DNA of 64,000 nt from Fontivita pretiosa (GTDB lineage: Bacteria > Planctomycetota > Phycisphaerae > Tepidisphaerales > Tepidisphaeraceae), in assembly GCF_050410795.1 (NCBI RefSeq), contig NZ_CP191258.1, positions 4,650,001 through 4,714,000 on the forward strand, given 5' to 3'. Within the stretch, counting starts at the first letter, position 1. Each line of letters opens with the position of its first letter. Of the stretch, positions 33,892 through 41,784 are shown in pieces. The notes under the pieces were generated by a model. It saw only the letters and a list, made by a program, of their open reading frames with translations, was not told the origin of the DNA and searched no databases. The position numbers and the translations under genes are program-made.

Positions 33892-34560
33892 TTGCCCAAA
33901 AACCCTTCAGCGTTCGCAGAGTGGCTGAGCGGAGAATGCCAGTACCAGAATCCGCCTCACTGGACTTGGCAAGCTTCCTCGTCCGGAGTGGAAATAATAC
34001 CGAGCTATCGAACAGTGATTCTAGTGACGTCAACGGTAGGCGTGTGCTGCGCCGGTATCTTAATCTTTTTCATCTGGAACCAAGCCCCTTGGAATGAGAA
34101 GGATGCGTTTAGCAGCTGCTTCAAGCTCATCACAATCGCTATTGTGGGGACAGGCTGCGGCTCAATCTCAGCGGTAATGCTATTTGTCCTGGCGCGCGCG
34201 CTGAAAGATCAGCGGAAAGGTCCGTACTTGGTGTACTCGATTTTGTCTGGAACCGTCAGGCTCCCGCGCGAGAAAATGGTTTTCAGGAAGGCGGAGGTGT
34301 TAGGCTGGCGAGTCGTGACTGGAAACTGGGTCGGACCCGATGGCCACCAAACGAAGTGGCGCGATGCGATATCGGAACTCCAACTCATCGTGCAGACGGG
34401 TGATGGACCGATGGCCTACGCGGTGGTCGGGTGGTGTCGCATTGCCCTAACTGAAACGGTGCACGAGCTTGCCCAGGCAACGGGCTTTCCGCTGGAGATC
34501 GTCGAACAACGTCAAGGGGTCGAGAGGGTTGCCTCGCAGAAGTTCGGAGAGTGGGACTAA
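33892..34560 (+). CDS. Two-helix membrane protein, possible immunity partner of the RHS tip
   Basis: A 222-residue protein from a TTG start with a GGAG site six bases upstream. Two hydrophobic helices (about 42-62, VILVTSTVGVCCAGILIFFI, and about 80-105, ITIAIVGTGCGSISAVMLFV) are separated by a short loop; the C-terminal 110 residues are soluble. No family is recognised. It follows the RHS tip by 94 bases, the place where immunity genes sit in polymorphic toxin loci, and shares its lower GC. The immunity role is inferred from position only. Confidence 0.6.
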   Translation: MPKNPSAFAEWLSGECQYQNPPHWTWQASSSGVEIIPSYRTVILVTSTVGVCCAGILIFFIWNQAPWNEKDAFSSCFKLITIAIVGTGCGSISAVMLFVLARALKDQRKGPYLVYSILSGTVRLPREKMVFRKAEVLGWRVVTGNWVGPDGHQTKWRDAISELQLIVQTGDGPMAYAVVGWCRIALTETVHELAQATGFPLEIVEQRQGVERVASQKFGEWD

Positions 34561-34686
34561 CATGAAGGCAAACTCAACCTGACGAAGCCCAGAGGGCTGC
34601 GGGTGCGTCGCACGCCGTGAGGGGTTCTGTGCTTGACGCCAGCGGAATTCGCGGCCGAGGCCAAGTAAGCGACGGCGAAGCGGAAC

Positions 34687-34800
34687 ATGAGATCGCGAAC
34701 TACGCTAGAATCTTCAGCCCCGGCTGGGGCAAAGAGATTCTCGGTGTCAGCACTCAGACGTAAGCGGCACACGCCGGAACAGATCATCGCCAAGCTGCGT
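34687..34800 (+). mobile_element. IS3-family orfA remnant
   Basis: The frame from the ATG at 34687 contains RRKRHTPEQIIAKLRE, the characteristic N-terminus of IS3-family OrfA (helix-turn-helix of the KRHTPEQII type). The homology stops at about 34800, where RHS sequence begins in another frame. Inverted repeats, orfB and the rest of the element are missing, so only a scrap is left. Confidence 0.6.
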
Positions 34801-35632
34801 GAGGATGACCCGCGACCGGGTGATCAGCTTCGGAACCGGCGTGGACCAGACGGTCAAGCGGATCAGTTACGGTTGGCACTACCGCCACGCACAGGGGACG
34901 TGGCTGCTGGACAGCGTCAGCAGCTACGACAACGCCACGGTGGGCAGCGGCACGATCCTCAACCAGGTCGTCAGACGTCACAGCGACTTCAACCAGCTCA
35001 AGCAGGAGTTCCAGGAGCACGCCGGGGCCGCCGACACCGATCCTTCGGGCGGCACCAGCCTGCAGGTGGAGTACAGCTACGGCGACGGCTCGGACAGCAC
35101 GAACCACATTCGCCCGACGAGCATCACCTATCCCTCCGGGCGGGTGATCAGCTATGATTACGGCAGCACCGGAGCGACCGACGACGTGCTGAACCGCATC
35201 GCCAGCATCAAGCAGAGCGCCACGACCTACGCCAGCTACACGTACCTGGGCGGCGGCTCGATCGTGCGGCGGAATCATCCCCAGCCGCAGGTCCGCCTGG
35301 ACCTGTGGGGCGGCACCAGCGGCACCTACTCCGGCCTGGACCGCTTCGGGCGGGTGGTGGATCAGCTCTGGCGGGACTACGGGGCCAGCGCCGACCGCGA
35401 GCGCTTCGGCCACGGCTACGACCGAAACTCCAACCGGATCTACCGGGACCACACGGTCACCTCGGCCAAGGACGAGTACTACGCCTACGGGGGCCAGCAG
35501 TCCCCTGGGGGGTCAATCGGATCATCTTCCCGCGGAGCCGATGTCGATGCGGCATCCAAAGCAGGCACGACGGCACTATCACCCTTCATTCCGTTACTGA
35601 CTGTTGCGCGAGGTGAAGATGGAAATGATTAA
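34801..35632 (+). pseudogene. RHS-repeat protein fragment (internal part)
   Basis: An open frame of 277 residues of planctomycete-type RHS repeats: WLLDSVSSYDNATVGSGTI, VVRRHSDFNQLKQEFQEHAG, RPTSITYPSGRVISYDYGS, DDVLNRIASIKQ, TYLGGGSIVRR, YSGLDRFGRVVDQLWRDYG and FGHGYDRNSNRIYRDHT. Both ends are broken. The 5' end abuts the IS3 remnant, and after DEYYAYGGQQS the sequence turns into non-RHS low-complexity residues. There is no credible start or signal peptide. Bases 35179-35466 recur at 36964-37251. Confidence 0.75.
35179..35466 (+). repeat. 288-bp RHS repeat block, copy 1
   Basis: Matches 36964-37251 base for base with no gaps and about 11 mismatches by eye. It encodes DDVLNRIASIKQ to YRDHTVTS. 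The two copies are direct repeats 1785 bases apart and bracket two lipoprotein genes. Confidence 0.9.
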
Positions 35633-35963
35633 ATTAAGCATAGCATTCATGGGGTTGTGCACAATGTATTGCGCGGTCTCCGGATGCACAGCCACTGAGC
35701 GTGGGGGGTCAGAGGCGAAAACCGACGCCGAGTTACTATATCAATTGGGCTGGAAAGCTGCGGAGCAGGAGATTTCACAGGGCACTCTGGTCATTTATGG
35801 CGTATCCTTCGCTGGCGGAGAGCCGATCGACGCCGATACGGGACTTCCAGTCATCTGGATAAGCGGCTGCTTACGCCTCCACGACGATCCGTATGTACGC
35901 GGTCACAACGATCGTGTTCGGCAATACGTTGAGTCCAATCCTTCGACGAGGCCTCGACCCTAA
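35625..35963 (+). CDS. Lipoprotein, unknown function (RHS cassette region)
   Basis: A 112-residue protein. I choose the ATG at 35625 (MIKLSIAFMGLCTMYCAVSGC), which gives a good lipoprotein signal with lipobox AVSGC and a GAGGTG site nine bases upstream; in-frame starts at 35619 and 35604 exist. The mature part contains ELLYQLGWKAAEQEISQGT, LVIYGVSFAGGEPID and GLPVIWISGCLRLHDDPYV. It is noticeably less GC-rich than housekeeping genes. No family recognised. It may be an immunity or accessory protein acquired with an RHS cassette, or unrelated cargo. Confidence 0.6.
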   Translation: MIKLSIAFMGLCTMYCAVSGCTATERGGSEAKTDAELLYQLGWKAAEQEISQGTLVIYGVSFAGGEPIDADTGLPVIWISGCLRLHDDPYVRGHNDRVRQYVESNPSTRPRP

Positions 35964-36036
35964 TCCGTAGGCCAGAAAGGATGAGGTCCACAGTGACACC
36001 GACGCTTTCTGGTTTCTGACGCGGACGGAACAGGTA

Positions 36037-36333
36037 ATGGGGATACATGAATTCATTTCATGCGAGGAGCCAAAGCGCGGCGAGCCCACCAGCCCTGATT
36101 TCGACTGCTTTGGCAAACAGCCTTGGCCGCCCGCTGTAGATGGACCGTTTTGGTGCGGACCGGGATACGTGCAGCGAGAACCCATCGGGAATCGCTTCAA
36201 TACAAGATACTGCGGGCCACAGCTTGTGTGTCCGAAGGACAAGGAACGCATGTGCAAGGAAGGGCCCTCAGAAGTACCGTGTTCTTTCCTCATCGATAAC
36301 TGCCAGTCCTGGGCGCAGTGCAGGACCAGATGA
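36037..36333 (+). CDS. Cys-rich hypothetical protein or toxin-domain remnant
   Basis: A 98-residue frame with eight Cys (FISCEEPK, DFDCFGKQPW, FWCGPGYV, RYCGPQLVCPKDKERMCKEG, VPCSFLIDNCQSWAQC). The composition resembles a small disulphide-bonded domain and also the C-terminal part of secreted RHS effectors. There is no signal peptide and only a weak ribosome site, so it is either a remnant of a displaced effector or a chance frame. The opposite strand also has a long open frame but without protein-like features. Confidence 0.4.
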   Translation: MGIHEFISCEEPKRGEPTSPDFDCFGKQPWPPAVDGPFWCGPGYVQREPIGNRFNTRYCGPQLVCPKDKERMCKEGPSEVPCSFLIDNCQSWAQCRTR

Positions 36334-36363
36334 GGCTGGGCTTCGAGAACTGGGAAAAAAAAC

Positions 36364-36888
36364 ATGCTGATGACACTGTCTCGATCGCTGTTTGCAATCA
36401 CGATCACGATGATGACGCCCATGTGTGGATGCCACATGAAGCCAAATGTCCGTGAGTTTTATAGCGGAAACACGAGGGTTAGCGCGAGTTTGAACAAGGG
36501 TAATCCCCGCTATGTCATCTTCGAGGTCGATTATACCATCCCGGGGAAGATACCATCGGTGCTGCTGGAGCTTCCTAATGGTGAAGCAGTTGCGCTCGCG
36601 GATTTGGATATTGCGCACCTGGAACGACTAGGTCCACCTCGCAGTCGGACTGAACTGGACGATCGAGACGGCAAAAAGCGCGTCAGGTGTTCGTTCCGAG
36701 GGTTTGCCGCGATCGTTGCGGACGGACGGATCGAGGGGGTAACGGTGTGGGTCGATTCAGAGGTTGGAACCTCGCCCGGCCTCTGGGACATGGCAAAAAA
36801 AAGGCGATATGTGCTGCCGATGAATGAGCGGGAGGTACGTGAGCTCTTCGGAGAGCCAGACAAGATTCTAGACTGGGCAGCATTATGA
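36364..36888 (+). CDS. Lipoprotein, unknown function (RHS cassette region)
   Basis: A 174-residue protein with an N-terminal hydrophobic signal (LSRSLFAITITMMTPMCGC) ending in a possible lipobox PMCGC at residue 23. The mature part has beta-rich segments (SGNTRVSASLNKGNPRYVIF, GKIPSVLLELPNGEAVAL) and ends NEREVRELFGEPDKILDWAAL, resembling small-lipoprotein endings in which an LFGEPD loop is conserved. No family named with confidence. It lies between the two 288-bp RHS copies and has lower GC than the surrounding genome. Confidence 0.6.
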   Translation: MLMTLSRSLFAITITMMTPMCGCHMKPNVREFYSGNTRVSASLNKGNPRYVIFEVDYTIPGKIPSVLLELPNGEAVALADLDIAHLERLGPPRSRTELDDRDGKKRVRCSFRGFAAIVADGRIEGVTVWVDSEVGTSPGLWDMAKKRRYVLPMNEREVRELFGEPDKILDWAAL

Positions 36889-36963
36889 GAGACGTTCTGA
36901 TTCGCGCGAAGTGCCATTCGGTGCTGCGTTATTCTTAGGCGCACGGACTGACCTCATGTGCAG

Positions 36964-37251
36964 CGACGACGTGCTGAACCGCATCGCCAGCATCAAGCAG
37001 GGCGCCACGACCTACGCCAGCTACACGTACCTGGGCGGCGGCTCGATCGTGCGGCGGGACCATCCCCAGCCGCAGGTCCGCCTGGACCTGTGGGGCGGCA
37101 CCAGCGGCACCTACTCCGGCCTGGACCGCTTCGGGCGGGTGGTGGACCAGCTCTGGCGGGATTACGGGGCCAGCGCCGACCGCGAGCGCTTCGGCCACGG
37201 CTACGACCGAAACTCCAATCGCGTTTACCGGGATCACACGGTCAGCTCGGC
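36964..37251 (+). repeat. 288-bp RHS repeat block, copy 2
   Basis: Direct repeat of 35179-35466, about 96% identical by eye and without gaps. Confidence 0.9.
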
Positions 37252-37315
37252 GGGGGCGAGTGCAGCGTTGCGGGTTCGTTATTTTCTCACGCTTCGCGCA
37301 GGTGATAGCTCTTGA
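36964..37315 (+). pseudogene. Second RHS fragment
   Basis: Carries the same RHS stretch as 35179-35466 (DDVLNRIASIKQ ... YRDHTVSS) without N- or C-terminal continuation. Upstream of 36964 the frame has only unrelated residues, and downstream it runs 20 residues into the end of the convergent amt-like gene (29-base overlap). It is a broken duplicate rather than a gene. It could serve as a recombination substrate for cassette exchange. Confidence 0.75.
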
Positions 37316-38516
37316 TCATGGTCTGCTGGAAGTCGGGATGGGCATTGATGTCGTGCTCGGCCAGGTCCAGGCCGTCATACTCCTCGGCGTCGGCGGCGCG
37401 CAGGCCGGTGGTGGCGTGCAGGGCCAGCATGAGTCCGGCGGTACAGGCGACGACGAGGCTGAGCACCGCGCCGATGGCCAGCGCCTGGATAGCCAGCCCC
37501 CACAGCCATTGTTCAAGTGAGGCATAACGGAAGATTCCCGCAGCCAGCAATGCCCAGATGGCGCCGACGCCGTGAATGGCGACCACACCGCCCGGGTCGT
37601 CGAGTTTGACCCGCAGATCCAGGCTGACCAGCATCCAGGGCACGAGGATTCCGGCCACGGCGCCGATGACGAACGCCGCGGGGCTGCGCACGGTTCCCGC
37701 CGCCGCCGTGATGGATACCAATCCTCCCAGGATCCCGGCACAGCTCAGCAGCACATCGGCCTTGCCGTAGCGGATGCGTGCGACGACGAGGCTGAGCAAC
37801 CCTGCGGCGGCGGCGGCGACCAGCACATTGGCGGGGATGTGGGCACCCCTGGCCGCGCCAGCCACCGGCCCGGCAGCGGGGAAAGCCATCATCGCGACAT
37901 AGGCGATCCACCCGATCAGTATTAGCATCGTGCCCAGGAGCATCAGCGGGATGTTGTGTCCCGGGATCATATTGGAGGATCCGTCGCGGTTGTATTTGTT
38001 TTGTCGCGGGCCGACGAAGAACGCGGCGGTGGCGGCGCATGCGCCGCCGGCCAGTTGCACAGCGGCGGCGCCTGCGGTGTCGATCAGGCCAAGCTGACTG
38101 AGCCATCCGCGTGTGGTCCAGTGCAGCAGCAGCGGCACGAGCAGCGTCGCCAGTAGCGCCGCGGCCGCCAGCGGCACCACGAGCTTCGATCTTTCCGCCA
38201 CTGCGGGCGAGACGATCCCCGTGGCGATCAACACTGCCGCAAGCATGCGCAACCAGTCGGCGGGAAGCTCGCCCATGCCCAGCAGATACTCCAGTCGAAC
38301 GCCCAGGACGGGGTTTCGGACCTGAAACAGGATCGCTGCGCCGACGGCCCAGAAACACAACGCGGAGATGCACAGATCCATCAGGATGCGGAATCCGGTG
38401 GAGGCGACGTTTTTGGCGCGCACCAGCCCCATCGCGCCCAGCAACTGTCCGGCACGTACGAGCGTTGTCGCCCCTGCCAGGATGAGCACCATCCAGCCGC
38501 CCGTGTCCATGTTCAT
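37287..38516 (-). CDS. Amt-family ammonium transporter-like protein with altered pore residues
   Basis: A 409-residue membrane protein with about eleven helices, an AAGGA site and the Amt architecture: GLVRAKNVASTGFRILMDL near the N-terminus, the Asp-helix GLIDTAGAAAVQLAGG, NIPLMLLGTMLILIGW, and VVAIHGVGAIWALLAAG, ending GLDLAEHDINAHPDF. In E. coli AmtB the pore holds a His pair (H168, H318). The second is present (H315), but the first is Gln (Q154). The AmtB GWFGFN motif with the inner Phe gate reads GWIAYV. D146, matching structural D160, is kept. The protein may be a transporter of different mechanism, a sensor, or inactive. No glnK (PII) gene is adjacent. Confidence 0.85.
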   Translation of the reverse strand: MNMDTGGWMVLILAGATTLVRAGQLLGAMGLVRAKNVASTGFRILMDLCISALCFWAVGAAILFQVRNPVLGVRLEYLLGMGELPADWLRMLAAVLIATGIVSPAVAERSKLVVPLAAAALLATLLVPLLLHWTTRGWLSQLGLIDTAGAAAVQLAGGACAATAAFFVGPRQNKYNRDGSSNMIPGHNIPLMLLGTMLILIGWIAYVAMMAFPAAGPVAGAARGAHIPANVLVAAAAAGLLSLVVARIRYGKADVLLSCAGILGGLVSITAAAGTVRSPAAFVIGAVAGILVPWMLVSLDLRVKLDDPGGVVAIHGVGAIWALLAAGIFRYASLEQWLWGLAIQALAIGAVLSLVVACTAGLMLALHATTGLRAADAEEYDGLDLAEHDINAHPDFQQTMIKSYHLREA

Positions 38517-39035
38517 GTCTTCCTTCCCGGCGAGTTGGTTCCGCGCAGGCGGGATACATTTTTAGCCGAAGCCCGCCACCGCGTACAGGCGTTGCAACAG
38601 ATGGCGCTTTAAAGGGTGTTCCCGGATTTGCGGGACTGCGGGGGATCGTGAAATGATCGCTTCAGCCCCTGCGCAGGAATGCGAGCACGAGCGCGCCCGC
38701 CTGTGGCACGTCCCGCCTGACGTTTTATACACATTTCTGGGAGGCCTTGTTTTGGGGCCCCAGAGCGATTTGGATCTCCGCTGGCATCGCGCGCACCTGG
38801 TCCAGGATGTGTATAAACGACAGGCGTCGAGCCTGTGCTAAGCGGCATGATGACGAGCCTCAAGATCAGACTCTCGAATTCGAGCGCATCCTGCATGGCC
38901 GGGACGGCCATGCCACAACTGGCTCAACGTGCTGCTGCTGGAATTCGGTCGCAGGGGCCGGAACGCCGGTCGCACCGACGTGAGGCACAACCGCGTCCTC
39001 ATTTGCGCGCGCTTGTGAAAGCATGGTCGCGCCGG
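38517..39035. other. Intergenic region between amt-like and plsC-like genes
   Basis: 519 bases carrying the leader of the amt-like gene, the 107-bp mobile element at 38717-38823, and about 200 bases after it with no convincing gene. Short frames here show no protein-like pattern. Confidence 0.5.
38717..38823. mobile_element. 107-bp MITE-like element with IS50/Tn5-type ends
   Basis: The ends are inverted repeats: left CTGACGTTTTATACACAT, right (read inward) CTGTCGTTTATACACAT, with one mismatch and a one-base gap. They resemble the outer end of IS50 (CTGACTCTTATACACA). The flanking 9-mers ACGTCCCGC (38708-38716) and GCGTCGAGC (38824-38832) agree at 6 of 9 positions, and 9 bp is the duplication length of the IS50 group. 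There is no coding capacity, so it would need a transposase in trans. Confidence 0.65.
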
Positions 39036-40262
39036 CTACGAATCGAGTGCCTGACTCTGATTTGCACTTGGCGCCGGTTCGATCCCCAGCATTTGCCTGA
39101 GCTGTGATTCGATCTGTATCAGAAGCGGATCAGCGCCGTTGGCAGGTCGTTCGCGTGCGGGCTGGACCTGGATCGCCTGGCCGACGGTCACCGTCGCCGA
39201 CAGCTCGCCATGGACGCGCAGGCGATCGGTCAGTCCCTCCTCGAACTTTTCCAGCGTTTCCAGAATCCGCTCGGGGGTAGGATTGGACTTGACGTAATCT
39301 GGCGGGAAATGGGCGACGAGGTTGGCCAGGTAGACGTCTTCGAGTTGCCGCCAGCGGCGTTGCCGTTCGGGTTCGTCAAGTTCTGCCTTGATCATGTCGG
39401 GCAAGATCGCGGCGCGGAGTCGTTTGACGCGTGCATTGGTCGAGCCGCTGTGATCGCCAGCGGTCCATTCGTCTTCCAGCGGCCAGAGGATAGCGTTGAT
39501 GAGGCTGGGCAGGCGTGTGGCGATGTCGCCGGTCTGAGGTCGGCCAAGGTATTGCAGCTCCTTAAGCGTCAGCAGCGCCTCGCCAACCTTGTAGATCCTT
39601 TCCAGCAGCGTCAGATGACGGTTTGGTCGCCAGCTCAGGCGCGTTTCGATCTCGTCCAGCACCCGAGTGGCCGCGGCGTCGATGTCGCCATGGAACCGGT
39701 AACGGATGGCGACAGGATGGACGACGACCTTCCGCGGCGGGTCCATTTTGGCGCGCTTCTTTGCGGCGGTGCGCGCGATCAGGGCGGTACCTTCCAACAG
39801 TTCGTTGATTCGGTCGTTGGTTCGCGCGATGAAGCCTTCAGGGAAGATGACCAGCGGGCGGCTGGCGTGCTCGAGGATCTGGATGGCGCTGTTGACCGCG
39901 GCGCGGTCGATCCCTTCGCGGTACACGCTGAACGCGCCGGCACGACGTACCAGCCACGCTTTCAGACCGCCTCGCATGAACAGATGCCAGCTCGCCATGA
40001 TGAAAAAAGGCGATTGGACACACCTTGCCAGAACGCCCAGGACAATCGGGTCTTCGTCGCGGCAGTGATTGGGCGCCAGAACGATGCCATGGCCCGCACG
40101 GATCGACTCGGCCAGCCGTTCGGCATTCACGCACTGGACGCGGTGCACGCCGTATTGCTTTCGCAGATACCAGGGCACGATACGCATCAGCAGTGCCGGC
40201 CAGAGCCTGCCATGATAGGGCGGCACAGGCACATACGGTCTTTCGCTGACCAGATCGATCAT
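39036..40262 (-). CDS. 1-acylglycerol-phosphate acyltransferase-like protein (PlsC family)
   Basis: A 408-residue protein with a PlsC acyltransferase domain in its first 230 residues: the HX4D-type catalytic motif in LAPNHCRDEDPIVLG, the acceptor-binding FPEG (PLVIFPEGFIARTND), and AGAFSVYREG between them. Family members acylate lysophosphatidate or related lipids at the membrane. The C-terminal 180 residues are extra: a helical region with ERQRRWRQLEDVYLANLVAHF and LETLEKFEEGLTDRLRVHG, which I do not recognise. I start at the ATG at 40262 (MIDLVSERPYVPV); an in-frame TTG at 40298 would add 12 residues. It is an isolated gene. Confidence 0.85.
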   Translation of the reverse strand: MIDLVSERPYVPVPPYHGRLWPALLMRIVPWYLRKQYGVHRVQCVNAERLAESIRAGHGIVLAPNHCRDEDPIVLGVLARCVQSPFFIMASWHLFMRGGLKAWLVRRAGAFSVYREGIDRAAVNSAIQILEHASRPLVIFPEGFIARTNDRINELLEGTALIARTAAKKRAKMDPPRKVVVHPVAIRYRFHGDIDAAATRVLDEIETRLSWRPNRHLTLLERIYKVGEALLTLKELQYLGRPQTGDIATRLPSLINAILWPLEDEWTAGDHSGSTNARVKRLRAAILPDMIKAELDEPERQRRWRQLEDVYLANLVAHFPPDYVKSNPTPERILETLEKFEEGLTDRLRVHGELSATVTVGQAIQVQPARERPANGADPLLIQIESQLRQMLGIEPAPSANQSQALDS

Positions 40263-40365
40263 GTGGGCAGAATAGAAACCCCCGATGGGGAGAATCAACC
40301 CCGCCGGGGTGCAGCGGCGGGCATGGCCGCCGCCCGGGACAGCTCGCGATCAGGTCTGGGCGAAC

Positions 40366-40393
40366 TTGACGTGGCGTGTGGGGTTACTAGAAT
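40366..40393 (+). promoter_or_regulatory. Putative promoter of tRNA-Ala
   Basis: TTGACG (40366-40371), 16-base spacer, TAGAAT (40388-40393), 26 bases before the tRNA. Confidence 0.6.
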
Positions 40394-40419
40394 CCCCCAG
40401 ACTACCGCGTGGTATCCGC

Positions 40420-40490
40420 GGGGCCATGGTCTAACGGGATGACGGCTGAATCGCATTCAGCAAATCGGGGTTCGATTCCCCGTGGCTCCA
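40420..40490 (+). tRNA. tRNA-Ala (anticodon CGC)
   Basis: A 71-base cloverleaf: acceptor GGGGCCA pairs with TGGCTCC and contains the G3:U70 wobble pair that specifies alanine; short D arm GTC/GAC; anticodon stem GCTGA/TCAGC with loop ATCGCAT giving anticodon CGC (codon GCG); T arm CGGGG/CCCCG with loop TTCGATT; discriminator A. CCA is not encoded. The D stem is only 3 bp and the molecule is short for a tRNA-Ala. Confidence 0.85.
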
Positions 40491-40892
40491 TTTCCCAGCC
40501 GAAATAGCAGGTTACCCTTGGACAGCGGCGATCACGTCCTGCACCTGGACATGAACGTGGCTTTTACGTGGTTCCCGCATCGCTGAATCGCCCCGGTTGC
40601 GCCACCCCGGACGACAGGCGCAAGGCGAACCAGGTCGCGTGCAGTAAGTGCCGGGCGGCGAATGACAGCGGGCGTGTCGCTGTCAAACCGGCAGGGGGAT
40701 GCTGGCTGCCCGCACATCATGCCGCATTACCCTCCCCGGCGGAAACGTCGCCAGCGCGGGCAACGACGGCTCATCCGGCGGCCGGTTCGCCGTCCACCTA
40801 CACAGCGTTGTGCCAATGTCCTCGCACAGGAACCGTTCGGCTTTCTGGTGCTGAGACCTCTGAGCCTGGGACACGCACGCCAAGCGTGTTGA
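40491..40892. other. Region after tRNA-Ala without a recognisable gene
   Basis: About 400 bases. Open frames exist on both strands but their translations look random (Arg/Ala/Pro-rich, no motif, no ribosome site). No tRNA terminator is obvious. Sequence downstream of a tRNA can be an integration site, but I found no repeat of the tRNA 3' end. Confidence 0.4.
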
Positions 40893-41743
40893 TCTACACG
40901 GGTAGAATCTACCTACCTGGAAGATACCAGGCGCATCGTCAGCAAGCCGCCCGTCAGCGGCGCGCTCTCCATCGCCGCCGGCGCCACGATGCGCATCACC
41001 GCCAAAGGGACGGCCAACTCTTCGGCCGGCACCACGCGACGGCCGGCGGGACAGTTGATCATTGCCGGCGGCAGCTCACCGACCGGCCGGCTGGATCTGA
41101 ACAACAACGCGCTCATCGTCGATGAAGGAAGCCTGTCGCTCGTGACGGCGCAGATCAAGAGCGGCCTGGAGAACGGAGGGAGCTTCGATTGGCGAGGCAA
41201 CGGGATCAGCAGCAGCAATGCCGCCCAACAGAACGCCACGGCGGGCAGCTTCCTCTACGTCGCGTGCTGTGGAACACCGATGCCCAATTTGGCGGTCCTG
41301 GGGATCCCTTCTATACGAGCTTTGCCGGTGAGACGGTTTCCGGCAATGAAGTGCTCGTAAAGTTCACCTACTTCGGCGATGCCGATCTGACCGGAGTGAT
41401 TGATGCGACGGACTACTCGCTTATCGACAATGGGTACGTCAACCGCCTCACCGGCTGGATCAACGGCGACTTCGACTACTCCGGCGTGATCGACGCCACC
41501 GACTACGCCCTGATCGACAACGCGTACATAAACCAGGGCGGCCCACTGGCCGAATCCACCGTTGCCTATCACAGCAGAATGTTTGGTACTGAGTATACCG
41601 TGGCGCTGCGGGCGATCCAAGCCGGGGTGATCCCAGAACCTACCCGCGTTCCGACAGCTATATCCGTCGCCGCTGCTTGTGCCTGGTACTTGGGGCGTCA
41701 CGGACGAAGCACGTCAGTACGCGCGTCGTTACCCCGAAGATAG
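40893..41743 (+). pseudogene. Dockerin/PEP-CTERM protein relic, truncated and frameshifted
   Basis: The 3' third of a gene of the same family as 55141 and 57848. The first frame (open from 40893, no signal peptide) reads GALSIAAGATMRITAKGTA, GRLDLNNNALIVDEGSLS, VTAQIKSGLENGGSFDW and TAGSFLY, then loses the frame near 41262-41268. The second frame continues DAQFGGPGDPFYTSFAG, VLVKFTYFGDADLTGVIDAT, two EF-hand units, AYHSRMFGTEYTVALRAIQAG and a VIPEPTRVPTAISVAAACAWY tail. One extra base near TACGTCGCGTGCTG would restore it. The N-terminal two thirds are absent. Confidence 0.8.
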
Positions 41744-41784
41744 TTGCGCACAGTCAACGGTGGCGGTATCGGTACTTGGTCCCT

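Noticed and set aside
38704..38720. TGGCACGTCCCGCC as a sigma-54 promoter
   Set aside because: The -24 half fits but the -12 half lacks TTGC at the right spacing.
38800..38825. Possible leftover Nextera/Tn5 sequencing adapter (the frame spells DVYKRQ, a known adapter artefact peptide)
   Set aside because: The bases are GATGTGTATAAACGACAG, differing from the adapter at several positions. A matching inverted end lies 90 bases away with duplication-like flanks, so a natural IS50-type element explains it better.
40420..40892. Integrated element at the tRNA-Ala gene
   Set aside because: No direct repeat of the tRNA 3' end and no integrase were found downstream.
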